Shown here: positions 8,879 to 17,288 of the stretch, piece by piece
Numbering within the stretch: the stretch's first letter is position 1
How the letters are laid out: each line of letters opens with the position of its first letter
Source of the DNA: a virus
IMG/VR virus record: IMGVR_UViG_3300044701_005145
Coordinates: 1-45,463 of that record
DNA: 45,463 nucleotides
Direction: 5' to 3' (one strand)
The notes under the pieces: generated by a model
The model's database searches: none
Seen by the model: the letters and a program-made list of their open reading frames with translations, nothing else
What the model was told of the DNA's origin: nothing
Translations under genes and position numbers: made by a program

Positions 8879-9480
8879 GAATAGGAATAGATATAAATAA
8901 TGTTCTGAGAGATACACTTAAGAGAATTGAACAAATCTATGAAAAATGGTATATAGATAATCCATATCTATCTGAGGATTCAGACAATTTCGAATACAAG
9001 ATAATTTCTACAGTTAATAGTTTGGACCTGAAGTCTCACCTATCATTCAAAAATGATGAACATTTGTATGATTTTTTATATTCAGAACACACCATGGAAA
9101 TATTTGGCCATGCAGGTTCAGTTGAGTTTTCTACTTTTCATGATTTGAATGATTTTTATTTGGAATTTAGAGATGAACACGAAATTATGTTGGTTTCTGA
9201 CGAGATTGGTAAATCAAAACCAGCAACTTTATTTTTTCTCTCAAAATTTGGTTGTCTTGTTGAGAACATAAGTTTCTATTCGGAACAAACAAAAAATTTA
9301 TTGTGGGACAAAGTCGATGTTTTACTTACGGCAAATCCTTCTTTAATTTCTGAAACTCCTCAAAATAAAAAAATAGTAAAATATAATACCCCTTATAATA
9401 TAAATTCAGAATCGATTTATCAAATAAACAAATTATCTGAATTCAAGAAAGCCATTTTTGATTTGTTACATAAAAAATAA
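8875..9480 (+). CDS. HAD-like protein, possible 5'(3')-nucleotidase
   Basis: The first residues MRIGIDINNVLRDTL place D-x-N at the position of the HAD nucleophile motif DxDxT/V. The mid region has EIMLVSDEIGKSKPATLFFL, resembling HAD motif II and the motif III lysine, and WDKVDVLLTANP resembles the acidic motif IV region of the NT5C-like (deoxyribonucleotidase) branch. In the first motif the second Asp, normally the general acid, is Asn, so phosphatase activity may be reduced or altered. The gene is coupled to phoH by an ATGA overlap. The fold assignment is fairly sure; the substrate is not. Confidence 0.6.
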   Translation: MRIGIDINNVLRDTLKRIEQIYEKWYIDNPYLSEDSDNFEYKIISTVNSLDLKSHLSFKNDEHLYDFLYSEHTMEIFGHAGSVEFSTFHDLNDFYLEFRDEHEIMLVSDEIGKSKPATLFFLSKFGCLVENISFYSEQTKNLLWDKVDVLLTANPSLISETPQNKKIVKYNTPYNINSESIYQINKLSEFKKAIFDLLHKK

Positions 9481-9605
9481 TGACCTCTTGTGATTCATAT
9501 GAAAAATGGGTATAATAAAATGACATAATTTGGAATTACAAACGTGAAATATCTATAGATTATGCCGAATTTATATCTAAAATTGAAAATATAATAAAGA
9601 AAAAA
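9480..9605 (+). pseudogene. Interrupted in-frame 5' extension or decayed small ORF
   Basis: An ATG at 9480 overlaps the stop of the HAD gene in a TAATG arrangement, normally a sign of translational coupling. It reads MTSCDSYEKWV and then meets two consecutive TAA codons at 9513-9518. The same frame then stays open (IIWNYKREISIDYAEF and onward) and runs without further stops into the methyltransferase ATG at 9606. This looks like a longer gene broken by a nonsense mutation or small indel, or the fused remnant of a lost gene. A chance open stretch of about 29 codons is also possible. Confidence 0.4.
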
Positions 9606-10184
9606 ATGGACAGACTACAGAAAATTTATGAGAGTAAACTATCAACTTACAGTGATATAAATGAACATCTACCAACATTAAAAAGATACTCTGAAGAGTG
9701 TGAAACAATAATTGAGATGGGTGTCAGAACAATTGTATCAACATGGGCATTCCTTTCGGGTAATCCGAAAAAGTTAATATCAATCGATTATAAACACCCG
9801 ATAGAATACAATTCAAATGATTTATCTGTTGTCGAAGAAATTTCAAAAGAAAAAAATATAGATTTTACTTTTTTACTTGCAGACACCAGAAATGTGGAAA
9901 TACCTGAATGCGATTTATTGTTTATAGATACTTGGCATACCTATCCACAAATAAAAAAAGAATTAAACCTACATTCTCCTAAAGTAAAAAAATATATTAT
10001 TTTTCACGATACAGTAACTTTCAGATTTACTGGAGAAGAAAAACAAGAAGCAACTATAATAGAAGAAAACCAAGAAGTGGGTATTTGGCCTGCAATTGAA
10101 GAATTTTTATCTGACAACCCTAATTGGAAAATTCATGAAATTTATGAAAATAATAATGGTCTTACTGTAATAAAAAGAAATTAA
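9606..10184 (+). CDS. Class I SAM-dependent methyltransferase-like protein
   Basis: The core carries IIEMGVRTIVSTWAFL, a divergent SAM motif I, then LISIDYKHP (the acidic end of strand 2, ribose-binding), FLLADTRNVEIP, and CDLLFIDTWHTYPQIKKEL followed by YIIFHDT. The FIDTWH...HDT pattern is typical of the Methyltransf_24/cephalosporin-hydroxylase-like group often found beside glycosyltransferases, where the Asp and His bind metal and acceptor. The 192-residue length suits a minimal Rossmann methyltransferase. Its placement between two glycan blocks suggests sugar O-methylation, by inference only. Start chosen at 9606 because of the in-frame stops upstream. Confidence 0.68.
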   Translation: MDRLQKIYESKLSTYSDINEHLPTLKRYSEECETIIEMGVRTIVSTWAFLSGNPKKLISIDYKHPIEYNSNDLSVVEEISKEKNIDFTFLLADTRNVEIPECDLLFIDTWHTYPQIKKELNLHSPKVKKYIIFHDTVTFRFTGEEKQEATIIEENQEVGIWPAIEEFLSDNPNWKIHEIYENNNGLTVIKRN

Positions 10185-10194
10185 ACTCGGAGTA

Positions 10195-10476
10195 ATGCAA
10201 AAAGTATTTGGTGAAAATTATTTTATAGATTTAGATGCAATTGAAAAATATTTGGATATGACAGAAGTTAATCCAGTAAATCTGTCGGGAGAGACCGAAG
10301 CAAAAATTAACTTAATAAAATTTGAATTGGTTAAATTGCTTTTGGAAGTTGTTCTATCTGAAGATATAGAAATTGATGACAAATTAGGAATGAAAGGTTC
10401 AAGTAGCAATACTTCAGTACCATTTAAATTGGCATTTAACTCTTTATTAAATAAAAAATTGATTAATTTTTATTAA
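10195..10476 (+). CDS. Small hypothetical phage protein
   Basis: A 93-residue protein with no family I can name. It is predicted mostly helical, with an amphipathic stretch AKINLIKFELVKLLLEVVL in the middle and a short Ser-rich segment (KGSSSNTS) afterwards. There is no signal peptide. A GGAG lies 5 nt before the ATG, one of the few Shine-Dalgarno-like sites in this window. The stop abuts the next glycosyltransferase start, so the two are probably translated together. No function is proposed. Confidence 0.7.
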   Translation: MQKVFGENYFIDLDAIEKYLDMTEVNPVNLSGETEAKINLIKFELVKLLLEVVLSEDIEIDDKLGMKGSSSNTSVPFKLAFNSLLNKKLINFY

Positions 10477-11529
10477 ATGGAAAATGAACTTAAAGAGAAA
10501 GTAAAACTTTCAATAGAAAATTTAAAAAGTAAAAAATGTAGATTGTACTTCATGGTACAAGACACTAAAGGAAATGCTAAAGGGTCTATAAGATATATCT
10601 ATCAATTAGCATTATCTTTAAAAAATTCAGGATTCAATCCAATTATTTTACACGAAAAAAACGATTACACTTCTGTTAGTTCTTGGTTGGGTGAAGAATA
10701 TATGGATAAACTCCCTCATAAATCCTTGGAAGGACAGAATTTAGAAGTTTCTCCTGAAGATTTTATCATTTTACCTGAAATATTTGGATATGTAATGGAC
10801 CAAATCAAAAATCTTCCATGTGGTAAAATTGTATTAACTCAAGCATATAGATATATGTTAGAAACTTTACAACCAGGTCAAACTTGGTCTCAATTCAACT
10901 TTTTGAAATGTATTACCACAACTGAAAATCAAAAAACATACATTGAAAGTATCATGAAGAGTGTAAATGTGGATATACTACCTCCTTACATATCTGACGT
11001 TTTTTCGAAAAGAGAACTGCCAGCGATGCCAATTGTTGGTGTACATTCAAGAGAACAGTCTGACACTATTAATATAATCAAATCATTCTACCTGAAGTAT
11101 CCACAATACAGATGGTTCACGTTCAGAGACCTAAGAGGTCTCAGTGAACTTGAGTTTGCAAACTCTATCAAAGAATGTTGTTTATCTGTATGGGTTGATA
11201 GAGAAAGTGGTTTCGGTACATTTCCTATTGAATCAATGGCATGTGGAGTTCCTGTCATGGGTGTAATTCCGAATATGCAACCTGGATGGATGAATGAAAA
11301 CAATGGAATTTGGGTTGATGATTATAATTCACTACCTGATTTTATTGCTGATTTCTTACAAAATTGGCTTGAAGATAATATCAACTATTCATTCTTAGAC
11401 AAAATGGATGAGACAGTTTCGTCTTTTAAAAATAAAGAGTCATTCGAACAAAAAGCATCTGAATTATTTGATACATATATCCAAGTAAGATTAGAATCTT
11501 TCGAATCACAAATAAATAAAGTAGATTAA
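10477..11529 (+). CDS. Glycosyltransferase, GT-B fold, GT4-like
   Basis: The 350-residue protein looks like a two-domain GT-B enzyme. The N-terminal half contains KGSIRYIYQLALSLKNSGFNPIIL, the usual strand-helix that holds the acceptor site. The C-terminal half has VDRESGFGTFPIESMACGVPVMG, the GT4 donor-binding signature (E-x7-E type with GFG.fpiEaMa.G.Pv), followed by GIWVDDYNSLPDFI. That signature normally binds the nucleotide-sugar diphosphate. No membrane segment is visible. It is separated from the first glycan cassette by phoH but sits directly before another GT2 gene, 1 bp apart. Confidence 0.8.
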   Translation: MENELKEKVKLSIENLKSKKCRLYFMVQDTKGNAKGSIRYIYQLALSLKNSGFNPIILHEKNDYTSVSSWLGEEYMDKLPHKSLEGQNLEVSPEDFIILPEIFGYVMDQIKNLPCGKIVLTQAYRYMLETLQPGQTWSQFNFLKCITTTENQKTYIESIMKSVNVDILPPYISDVFSKRELPAMPIVGVHSREQSDTINIIKSFYLKYPQYRWFTFRDLRGLSELEFANSIKECCLSVWVDRESGFGTFPIESMACGVPVMGVIPNMQPGWMNENNGIWVDDYNSLPDFIADFLQNWLEDNINYSFLDKMDETVSSFKNKESFEQKASELFDTYIQVRLESFESQINKVD

Positions 11530-11530
11530 T

Positions 11531-12337
11531 ATGAGCAATAAATTTCCAATTTCAGTAATACTACCTATCAAATCATCTGTAGTAAAAGATTTCAAAGAAC
11601 TATTTGATAAATCAATCGAGTCAATTAAAAAAAATTCAGTTCAACCCGAAGAAGTGTTGATTGTACCAACTAAAGAAGAACAGTTAAATAAATTTTTAGA
11701 TGAGTATGATTTTGGTGACTTGAATGTAAAAAAACTAAATTATGAGGGTGTTGTTGGATATGCTGAACAAATAAGTCATGGTGTACAAAATGCAAACACT
11801 GAATGGGTGACTTTTTTTGAGTTTGACGATGAATATTCACCTATTTGGTTCAAGAATGTTAAATTATATTCTGAGGCATATAAAGACGTTCAGGTTTTCT
11901 TACCTGTTGTTGTTGAGACGGATGCTAAAGGAGGTTTTGCCGGTTTTACTAACGAGGCAACCTTTGCTGCAAACTTCACTCAAGAAATGGGATATTTGAC
12001 AAATGAAACTTTGCTAACATATCAAAATTTTCAGACCTCAGGAGCTGTTTATAAAAAATCAACTCTTTTAGATTTTGGAGTATTCAAACCCTCAATAAAA
12101 CTTACATTTGGATATGAATTTTTATTGAGACTTACTTATAATTCTGTAAAAATTATGACAATACCAAGACTTGGATACAAACATGTAAATTTACGTGAAG
12201 GTTCTATATTTTGGAATTACAAATTTTCTTCAGAAAAAATTTTAGAAGATGAAGTCAAATTTTGGATTCAAACAGCAAAAAAAGAATACTTTTTTGTTGC
12301 GGATAGAGCCATAAAATATGAAGGTCAAACAATATAA
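11531..12337 (+). CDS. Glycosyltransferase family 2-like
   Basis: The protein begins ISVILPIKSSVVKDFKELFDKSIESIKKN, a GT2-type first strand and helix, followed by PEEVLIVPT. TEWVTFFEFDDEYSP near residue 90 provides the acidic metal-binding motif, and FQTSGAVYKKSTLLDFGVF resembles the G.....r...le.iG.f acceptor region. The length (268 residues) and lack of membrane helices suggest a soluble enzyme. It is next to the GT4-like gene and its TAA overlaps the start of the sigma-like gene by one base, so the glycan and transcription genes seem to share a transcript here. Confidence 0.75.
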   Translation: MSNKFPISVILPIKSSVVKDFKELFDKSIESIKKNSVQPEEVLIVPTKEEQLNKFLDEYDFGDLNVKKLNYEGVVGYAEQISHGVQNANTEWVTFFEFDDEYSPIWFKNVKLYSEAYKDVQVFLPVVVETDAKGGFAGFTNEATFAANFTQEMGYLTNETLLTYQNFQTSGAVYKKSTLLDFGVFKPSIKLTFGYEFLLRLTYNSVKIMTIPRLGYKHVNLREGSIFWNYKFSSEKILEDEVKFWIQTAKKEYFFVADRAIKYEGQTI

Positions 12338-13086
12338 TGATAGACAATCTCTCTGCAATTACAGAGGATGTTTCGTCAAAAAAGAAGGGTAGGAAATCAC
12401 AAAAAGAAAACTACTTTGATATAAGAGAAGAGGATGCGGTAAAAAGTTTCCTAATAGCACAAACGTCTGAAGAAAAAAACAAAATTTACAATGAGTTTTT
12501 GAGAGCTCCGTTGGATAAGATGATTTCATCGATTATACGACGATACAAATTGTATCGTAAAGATATGGATTTTCAAGAAATTCATACGGATACTCATTCT
12601 TTTTTGATGACTAAGGTTGATAAGTTTAAACCTTCAAAAAACAAAAAAGCATACTCTTACTTCGGAACAATTTGTAAGAATTATTTGATGGGTCAAATTA
12701 TAAAAGACCAAAAGGAAACAAATAGAAAAATTTCTTACGAAGATGTATCATCAGCACTAGAGGAAAGACCAGATATGATTTACACCATAGATGATGATGT
12801 TTTGGGTTCTGATGTTATAATTACAACCTATACTCATGAACTGAAAGAATATATTAATAACGAGTCTTTAAGTGATAATGAGAGAAGATTGGGTTTTGCT
12901 TTAGTGGATTTATTCGATAATTACGAAACAATTTTTTCTAGTACAGACAACAACAAATTCAATAAAAACATAATTCTACTTTCTCTTAGAGAGATGACCA
13001 ATTTATCAACTAAAGAAATAAGAACTTCAATCAAAAAATTTAAAAAGCTCTACGTAATAACTCAGACTAAGTTAAAAAATTATTGA
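12337..13086 (+). CDS. Putative phage late sigma factor (gp55-like, sigma-70 region 2-like)
   Basis: A 249-residue basic protein. Residues about 45-125 (EEKNKIYNEFLRAPLDKMISSIIRR onward, then FKPSKNKKAYSYFGTICKNYLMGQI) resemble sigma region 2: a helix pair followed by the YF..i.kN....q.ik segment that melts and reads the -10 element. The segment after it, DQKETNRKISYED, is also typical. The C-terminal part (LREMTNLSTKEIRTSIKKFKKLY) looks like a helix-turn-helix. T4 gp55 reads the late promoter with a region-2-like domain, and this gene lies at the front of the virion-gene block. The assignment is by pattern; identity with gp55 is inferred. Confidence 0.6.
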   Translation: MIDNLSAITEDVSSKKKGRKSQKENYFDIREEDAVKSFLIAQTSEEKNKIYNEFLRAPLDKMISSIIRRYKLYRKDMDFQEIHTDTHSFLMTKVDKFKPSKNKKAYSYFGTICKNYLMGQIIKDQKETNRKISYEDVSSALEERPDMIYTIDDDVLGSDVIITTYTHELKEYINNESLSDNERRLGFALVDLFDNYETIFSSTDNNKFNKNIILLSLREMTNLSTKEIRTSIKKFKKLYVITQTKLKNY

Positions 13087-13089
13087 TAG

Positions 13090-13096
13090 TATTTAT
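13090..13096 (+). promoter_or_regulatory. TATTTAT late-promoter-like element
   Basis: TATTTAT followed by TAAT and the ATG at 13101. It lies at the very start of the virion/baseplate gene block and decides the start choice there. Any transcript starting 4-7 nt downstream would be leaderless. Confidence 0.5.
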
Positions 13097-13100
13097 TAAT

Positions 13101-13463
13101 ATGCCTAGACCACAAAGAAAAGAAATTAATTTTACTAAAGAAAGCATTTTAGGGTTAATGCAAGAAATTTACAATGAACTTGTAGAACAAAGAAATACTG
13201 CAGTAAGAATTCAGAATAAAATGCTTACCATGATGAAGGACCCTGAAGATATGACATTGATTGGTCCAGTCATAGAAAAACAACAAAAAATCATCAATGA
13301 TTGTGTTGAAAAAAAATTAAGTCTTTCCAAGCTTCAGTCTACTATTTGGGAAAAATCAAGTTCTTCACAAGAATCATTTTCTCTTGCCGATTTGGACGAT
13401 GATTTATTACAAAATTTAATAGAAAAAGATGTGACGAAAGACGAAGGCACTTATAGAATTTAA
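13101..13463 (+). CDS. Hypothetical helical protein at start of virion block
   Basis: A 120-residue, mainly helical protein (MPRPQRKEINFTKESILGLM onward) with a likely coiled coil between residues 15 and 80 and an acidic C-terminus (LADLDDDLLQNLIEKD). The frame is open 18 nt further upstream, but the ATG at 13101 is preferred because it is preceded at 4 nt by a TATTTAT element. It is adjacent to the sigma-like gene. A role as a small RNA-polymerase-binding co-activator (as T4 gp33) would suit the position and size, but no sequence evidence shows this; a small virion protein is equally possible. Confidence 0.68.
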   Translation: MPRPQRKEINFTKESILGLMQEIYNELVEQRNTAVRIQNKMLTMMKDPEDMTLIGPVIEKQQKIINDCVEKKLSLSKLQSTIWEKSSSSQESFSLADLDDDLLQNLIEKDVTKDEGTYRI

Positions 13464-13468
13464 AATGT

Positions 13469-15559
13469 ATGGCTTTAAGTATTTCACAACAGCAGAAGGA
13501 TATTGAAAATAAGATTCAAGCTATTAAATCTTATAATGAGACTTCCAATGCTGAAAAACAAATATTAAGCAAAGCAGGAAATTCTGTCACCGAGGTCAAT
13601 AATTTATTTTCCAATCAAGTAGAAAAAATAAAAAACCAACAGAAAAGGTTTCAAAGAAGTATTGAGACTTCTTCGGATAGATTAATTAATCTAATACAAT
13701 CAACTGCGGGAAACGGTCCCGATAGTTTCAGGTTTTTAAGAAAAATATTTTTACAAACCTTGAAAAAAATGCAGCCTGAAATTTTAAAAATTTTAAGTGA
13801 AGAAACAATTAAGTCTTTAGGTTGTTCTCAAGAACAAACATATAACGGTATTAATGTTGGGAACCTTCAAATTGGTTCTTTGCAAGAATTACCGGTCAAC
13901 CAAGGTATTTATGTTCCGATTGGTAATATTGATTTAAATGGATTGTTGAAAACAAGTCCTCAAAGTATCATAGGACTTTTTACGTATGAAAAAAGTAATC
14001 CTTCAACAAGTGGAATTTTCAAACCTTATGGAGGTTTTATTCCATTCCCTTCTAATAAAATGTTGCACAACCTAACTCAAAACCAAGGACAAACATATGA
14101 AAATTTATATGGTCAATATTATTGGGGGAAGTCAGGTCAGAATCTTTTTGACATAGTTTATACTAACACAAATGATTTAGGGGTGACCGGAGATTATTTT
14201 AGAGTGTTCTTATTAAATAGACAGGAAACATCTCTAACTTCTGTATCAGAACCTTTGAACTTTGTTGGACAATTCGTTAATGATTATTATCAAACCATTC
14301 AGCCTTTCTATTACAAACAAGTGATTGCAAATGTTATAAATTCTATGACAGGGGCGATTAGTATAAAAGCTCAAATTGGATATAATCAATTAGAAGAAAC
14401 AAGTAAATTTGAGTTATTAATTGGTAGAATATTAGGTCTTTGTTTTGATGAAAAAGAACAAATTGATGTAAGTGGCATTTCTAAAATAGGCGAATTAGAC
14501 GGAGTTGATGATAGTTTTTTCGAACTAACAGATGTCGATTTGAGGAATATAGAATTACAAATATCTAATATTCAAAGAGGTGTTGTTACATTTGAAGACT
14601 GCGGAAATGTGGAACTTCCAGTTGATGTAGACGATTTAATCAGTCGTTTAGTTGATTTATCTGAAGAAGACGAAGTCAATGAATCTGAAAAAATTATTGA
14701 TTCGATAAGTCAGAATAAAAAATGGAAAGAAATATATCCTAATTCAGTGGATTTAGAAGTTTCAGTTAATAAAGATTTTTTGAAAAAATTACCTAAAGCT
14801 ATTGTGTTTTCTGTATTGAATCCAAAAGTACTTTTACCTTTAGCGGTCATGTATTATGAATTGGAGAAGTTAGCGAAAAACACTGTAAATAACCAAATTA
14901 ATCAAGCGAACGCACTTATAAATAACGTCAATACACAATTACAAGAAGGCACACAATTAGGCCAAAATGTTGCAAGTAAAATTAATAGTTCGGTCGATTT
15001 CATAATAAAAAATAAATCATTTGTGACCGCAGTTGCAACAAGAATAAATGTAATTTTTATCGAAAAACTTTTTGAAGTACTGAAATTTGAAATTTTCAAT
15101 TTAGTTAGTCAAATAGTTAAGGATATTCAAAATACACAAATAACTAAAAAATATGCCATTATCCTCAGGTTAATACAGGTTGGTTATATTGTAAGTAGAT
15201 TTGTTACTGATTATAAAAAATGTAAATCATTATTAGACGAAATATCACTACTACTAAGTTTAATTGGTCAATATAGTGCTGCAAATTTATTCAGAATTCC
15301 ATCTTTTCTTAATTTATTTTCAGCTCTTTTACCAGGTTACTCACCCGAAAGAGCCACTGTCAATATTTTGGAAAAAATGCAAAAGCTAGGTCTTCCAACA
15401 GGAGCAGCACCTGACGGCTCACCAAACTTCATGAACTTATTTACAAAATCTGTAGTAAGCGGGATTGATGAAGAAGAAACCCAAAATGGTAAAACTGAAA
15501 CATCGACTCTTCTTCCACCACCTTTTGGTTTAATTGGTACAGTAGGAAAAAAACAATAG
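13469..15559 (+). CDS. Large putative virion/baseplate protein
   Basis: A 696-residue protein that I cannot assign to a named family. The first 100 residues are helical and probably coiled coil (QQQKDIENKIQAIKSYNE and following). The middle contains Gly/Asn/Gln-rich beta-type sequence (YGGFIPFPSNKM, YGQYYWGKSGQNL) and an acidic stretch around 345-420. A second long helical region begins near 460 (INQANALINNVNTQLQEG), and the C-terminus is Gly/Pro-rich (PPPFGLIGTVG). This helix-beta-helix layout and the position directly before the gp5-like gene fit a baseplate or tail-associated structural protein. There is no signal peptide. Confidence 0.65.
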   Translation: MALSISQQQKDIENKIQAIKSYNETSNAEKQILSKAGNSVTEVNNLFSNQVEKIKNQQKRFQRSIETSSDRLINLIQSTAGNGPDSFRFLRKIFLQTLKKMQPEILKILSEETIKSLGCSQEQTYNGINVGNLQIGSLQELPVNQGIYVPIGNIDLNGLLKTSPQSIIGLFTYEKSNPSTSGIFKPYGGFIPFPSNKMLHNLTQNQGQTYENLYGQYYWGKSGQNLFDIVYTNTNDLGVTGDYFRVFLLNRQETSLTSVSEPLNFVGQFVNDYYQTIQPFYYKQVIANVINSMTGAISIKAQIGYNQLEETSKFELLIGRILGLCFDEKEQIDVSGISKIGELDGVDDSFFELTDVDLRNIELQISNIQRGVVTFEDCGNVELPVDVDDLISRLVDLSEEDEVNESEKIIDSISQNKKWKEIYPNSVDLEVSVNKDFLKKLPKAIVFSVLNPKVLLPLAVMYYELEKLAKNTVNNQINQANALINNVNTQLQEGTQLGQNVASKINSSVDFIIKNKSFVTAVATRINVIFIEKLFEVLKFEIFNLVSQIVKDIQNTQITKKYAIILRLIQVGYIVSRFVTDYKKCKSLLDEISLLLSLIGQYSAANLFRIPSFLNLFSALLPGYSPERATVNILEKMQKLGLPTGAAPDGSPNFMNLFTKSVVSGIDEEETQNGKTETSTLLPPPFGLIGTVGKKQ

Positions 15560-15560
15560 T

Positions 15561-15767
15561 ATGAAAAAAGAAGAATTTGAATATATTTTACAAAATGAAA
15601 ATAAGTTTAAAGAGTTTCCTAATTCAGAACTTATTAAAGTCATGGATTTATTGAGTTCTGATTTTGATACAACCAAAAAACAAATAATTGAATTAACATA
15701 TTATTTGGATAAGGTGGAGGAACTATACAATAAAAGTCTTGAAGTTTATAAAACAAGAGTATCATGA
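15561..15767 (+). CDS. Small coiled-coil protein between virion genes
   Basis: A 68-residue, almost entirely helical protein (MKKEEFEYILQNENKFKEF; DFDTTKKQIIELTYYLDKVEELY). Hydrophobic spacing in the second half suits a short coiled coil. It starts 1 bp after the large virion gene and its stop overlaps the gp5-like start by 4 bp (ATGA), so it is translated with them. It could be a chaperone or a small subunit of the baseplate protein next to it; this is inferred only from position. Confidence 0.7.
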   Translation: MKKEEFEYILQNENKFKEFPNSELIKVMDLLSSDFDTTKKQIIELTYYLDKVEELYNKSLEVYKTRVS

Positions 15768-17269
15768 ATGAACCTTTATTTTATCAATGCGTTGTTTTAG
15801 ATAATCAAGACCCGATGATGCTGGGTAGAGTTAGAGCAAGACTTCTGACTGACAATTACCTCGATATGGTTAAATCATTCAGACCCCCGTTCAACGAAGA
15901 AAAAGATAAATGGACTGAAAGAGACCCTTTTATATTCAACCCTCTTTTACCCTATTTCTTATATCAAGTACCCAAAGTAGAAGAATTTATATATGTACTC
16001 TACTATAACAAAGAATTTAAATATAGGAATCAGTTTTATATTCAGGCAATGTTTTCCTCACCTGTCAACTCCCCATTTGAATATTATGTAGGTGCTCAAA
16101 AATTTACAGGTGTTGGAGTCCAATACACAAACCCTAAACCCTTGAAAAATCAAGACGGGACTTTTGCAAACAATTCAACAAAAGGAGTGTTTCCAGAACC
16201 AGGGGATAATGGGTTATTAGGTAGAGGTAATTCTGATGTTATTGTTAAAGAGGACGGAGTTTTAATAAGAACCAACAAATATAAAGGGACATTGAATCCA
16301 CAAAACTCACCTGTTGGTAATAGTAAAAATGGTTTTTTACAATTGTCAACATTCGGATTGAATAAAAAATTAGTTGATAATAAAGAAATTATTGAGTTTG
16401 ATGAGGTTGTTGTTATGGTCAATTACCTGATTGAATATGTAATTATAAATCCTGAAAATACAGAAAATACTTTTAGTGGATATGTTTATTTGTATAAACT
16501 GAAACCAGACCCAAGAGTAAATTCCAAAAATTTAACAGTTGATTCGAAAATTGATGAACTTAAGTCTTTGATTTTAATTAAGGAATTTATGGCCCTAAGT
16601 TTGGATAATACGATTTTATTTATAAATGATTTCATAAACCTTGTGAATTCTCAAAATAAAATTGACGGGAGAGTTATATTTCTACCGCAGTCTAAATTCC
16701 CTATATATTATAGACCTTCGAATTCCATGTATGCAATCATCAGTTCATCACCACAAGCAAATTCTAACAATAAAGCCATAGAAAATACAAACAACATTTA
16801 CAAAAAAATACAACTCAATGCGACAGCTGATTTCAAAGGGTATGGTTTAATAAATTCGCAGAATCAAGTTGGTCCCCCTCGTAGAACAAAAAAGACATTG
16901 GAAAATGTTTTTAAATACGATAATACTCCAACAACTTATGGTTCACTTGGTGCAGACAAAATTTTCTTATTATCCCAAAAAAGTGAAATACCTGGAAAAG
17001 GAAAAATAAATTTTGATGGGACTTTGTATGGTATTTCAAACGACAAATATGTTGACGACATAATACCTAAAACTTCAAGTTTGGTAAGAGGTGAAGAGTT
17101 GATAGAATTACTGAATTTGATTGTAAGATTTTTACTCACTCACACACATAGTTTTCCACTATTACCTCCTTTACCTGTAGGATATGATGGAACAAATAGC
17201 TCAATTATTCTCACGGAACTACAAAACGCTTATAATAAAATTCTGAATGAGAATATACGATTGAATTGA
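15764..17269 (+). CDS. Baseplate hub/spike protein with gp5-like OB-fold domain
   Basis: The N-terminus YQCVVLDNQDPMMLGRVRAR matches the OB-fold domain that opens T4 gp5 and gpV-type spike proteins, where GRVRVR is the hallmark strand. The C-terminal region has RFLLTHTHSFPLLPPLPVG, a His/Pro-rich segment commonly seen in baseplate spike-associated proteins. T4 gp5 carries a lysozyme domain and a beta-helix in between; neither is obvious in the 501 residues here. The middle is beta-rich (VYLYKLKPDPRV). It probably sits at the centre of the baseplate. If so, a cell-wall enzyme must come from elsewhere, perhaps the lysozyme-like fusion encoded at 35635-37152. Confidence 0.7.
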   Translation: MNEPLFYQCVVLDNQDPMMLGRVRARLLTDNYLDMVKSFRPPFNEEKDKWTERDPFIFNPLLPYFLYQVPKVEEFIYVLYYNKEFKYRNQFYIQAMFSSPVNSPFEYYVGAQKFTGVGVQYTNPKPLKNQDGTFANNSTKGVFPEPGDNGLLGRGNSDVIVKEDGVLIRTNKYKGTLNPQNSPVGNSKNGFLQLSTFGLNKKLVDNKEIIEFDEVVVMVNYLIEYVIINPENTENTFSGYVYLYKLKPDPRVNSKNLTVDSKIDELKSLILIKEFMALSLDNTILFINDFINLVNSQNKIDGRVIFLPQSKFPIYYRPSNSMYAIISSSPQANSNNKAIENTNNIYKKIQLNATADFKGYGLINSQNQVGPPRRTKKTLENVFKYDNTPTTYGSLGADKIFLLSQKSEIPGKGKINFDGTLYGISNDKYVDDIIPKTSSLVRGEELIELLNLIVRFLLTHTHSFPLLPPLPVGYDGTNSSIILTELQNAYNKILNENIRLN

Positions 17270-17276
17270 TATTTAT
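17270..17276 (+). promoter_or_regulatory. TATTTAT late-promoter-like element
   Basis: TATTTAT located 12 nt before the ATG at 17289, in the 19 bp gap after the gp5-like gene. It suggests a separate message for the next structural gene. Confidence 0.45.
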
Positions 17277-17288
17277 GAATAAAAGTAA

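Noticed and set aside
9480-9620. Stop-codon reassignment (TAA read through) in the methyltransferase 5' region
   Set aside because: TAA, TAG and TGA all end other genes in the window with tight overlaps, so the standard code applies; decay or chance is simpler.
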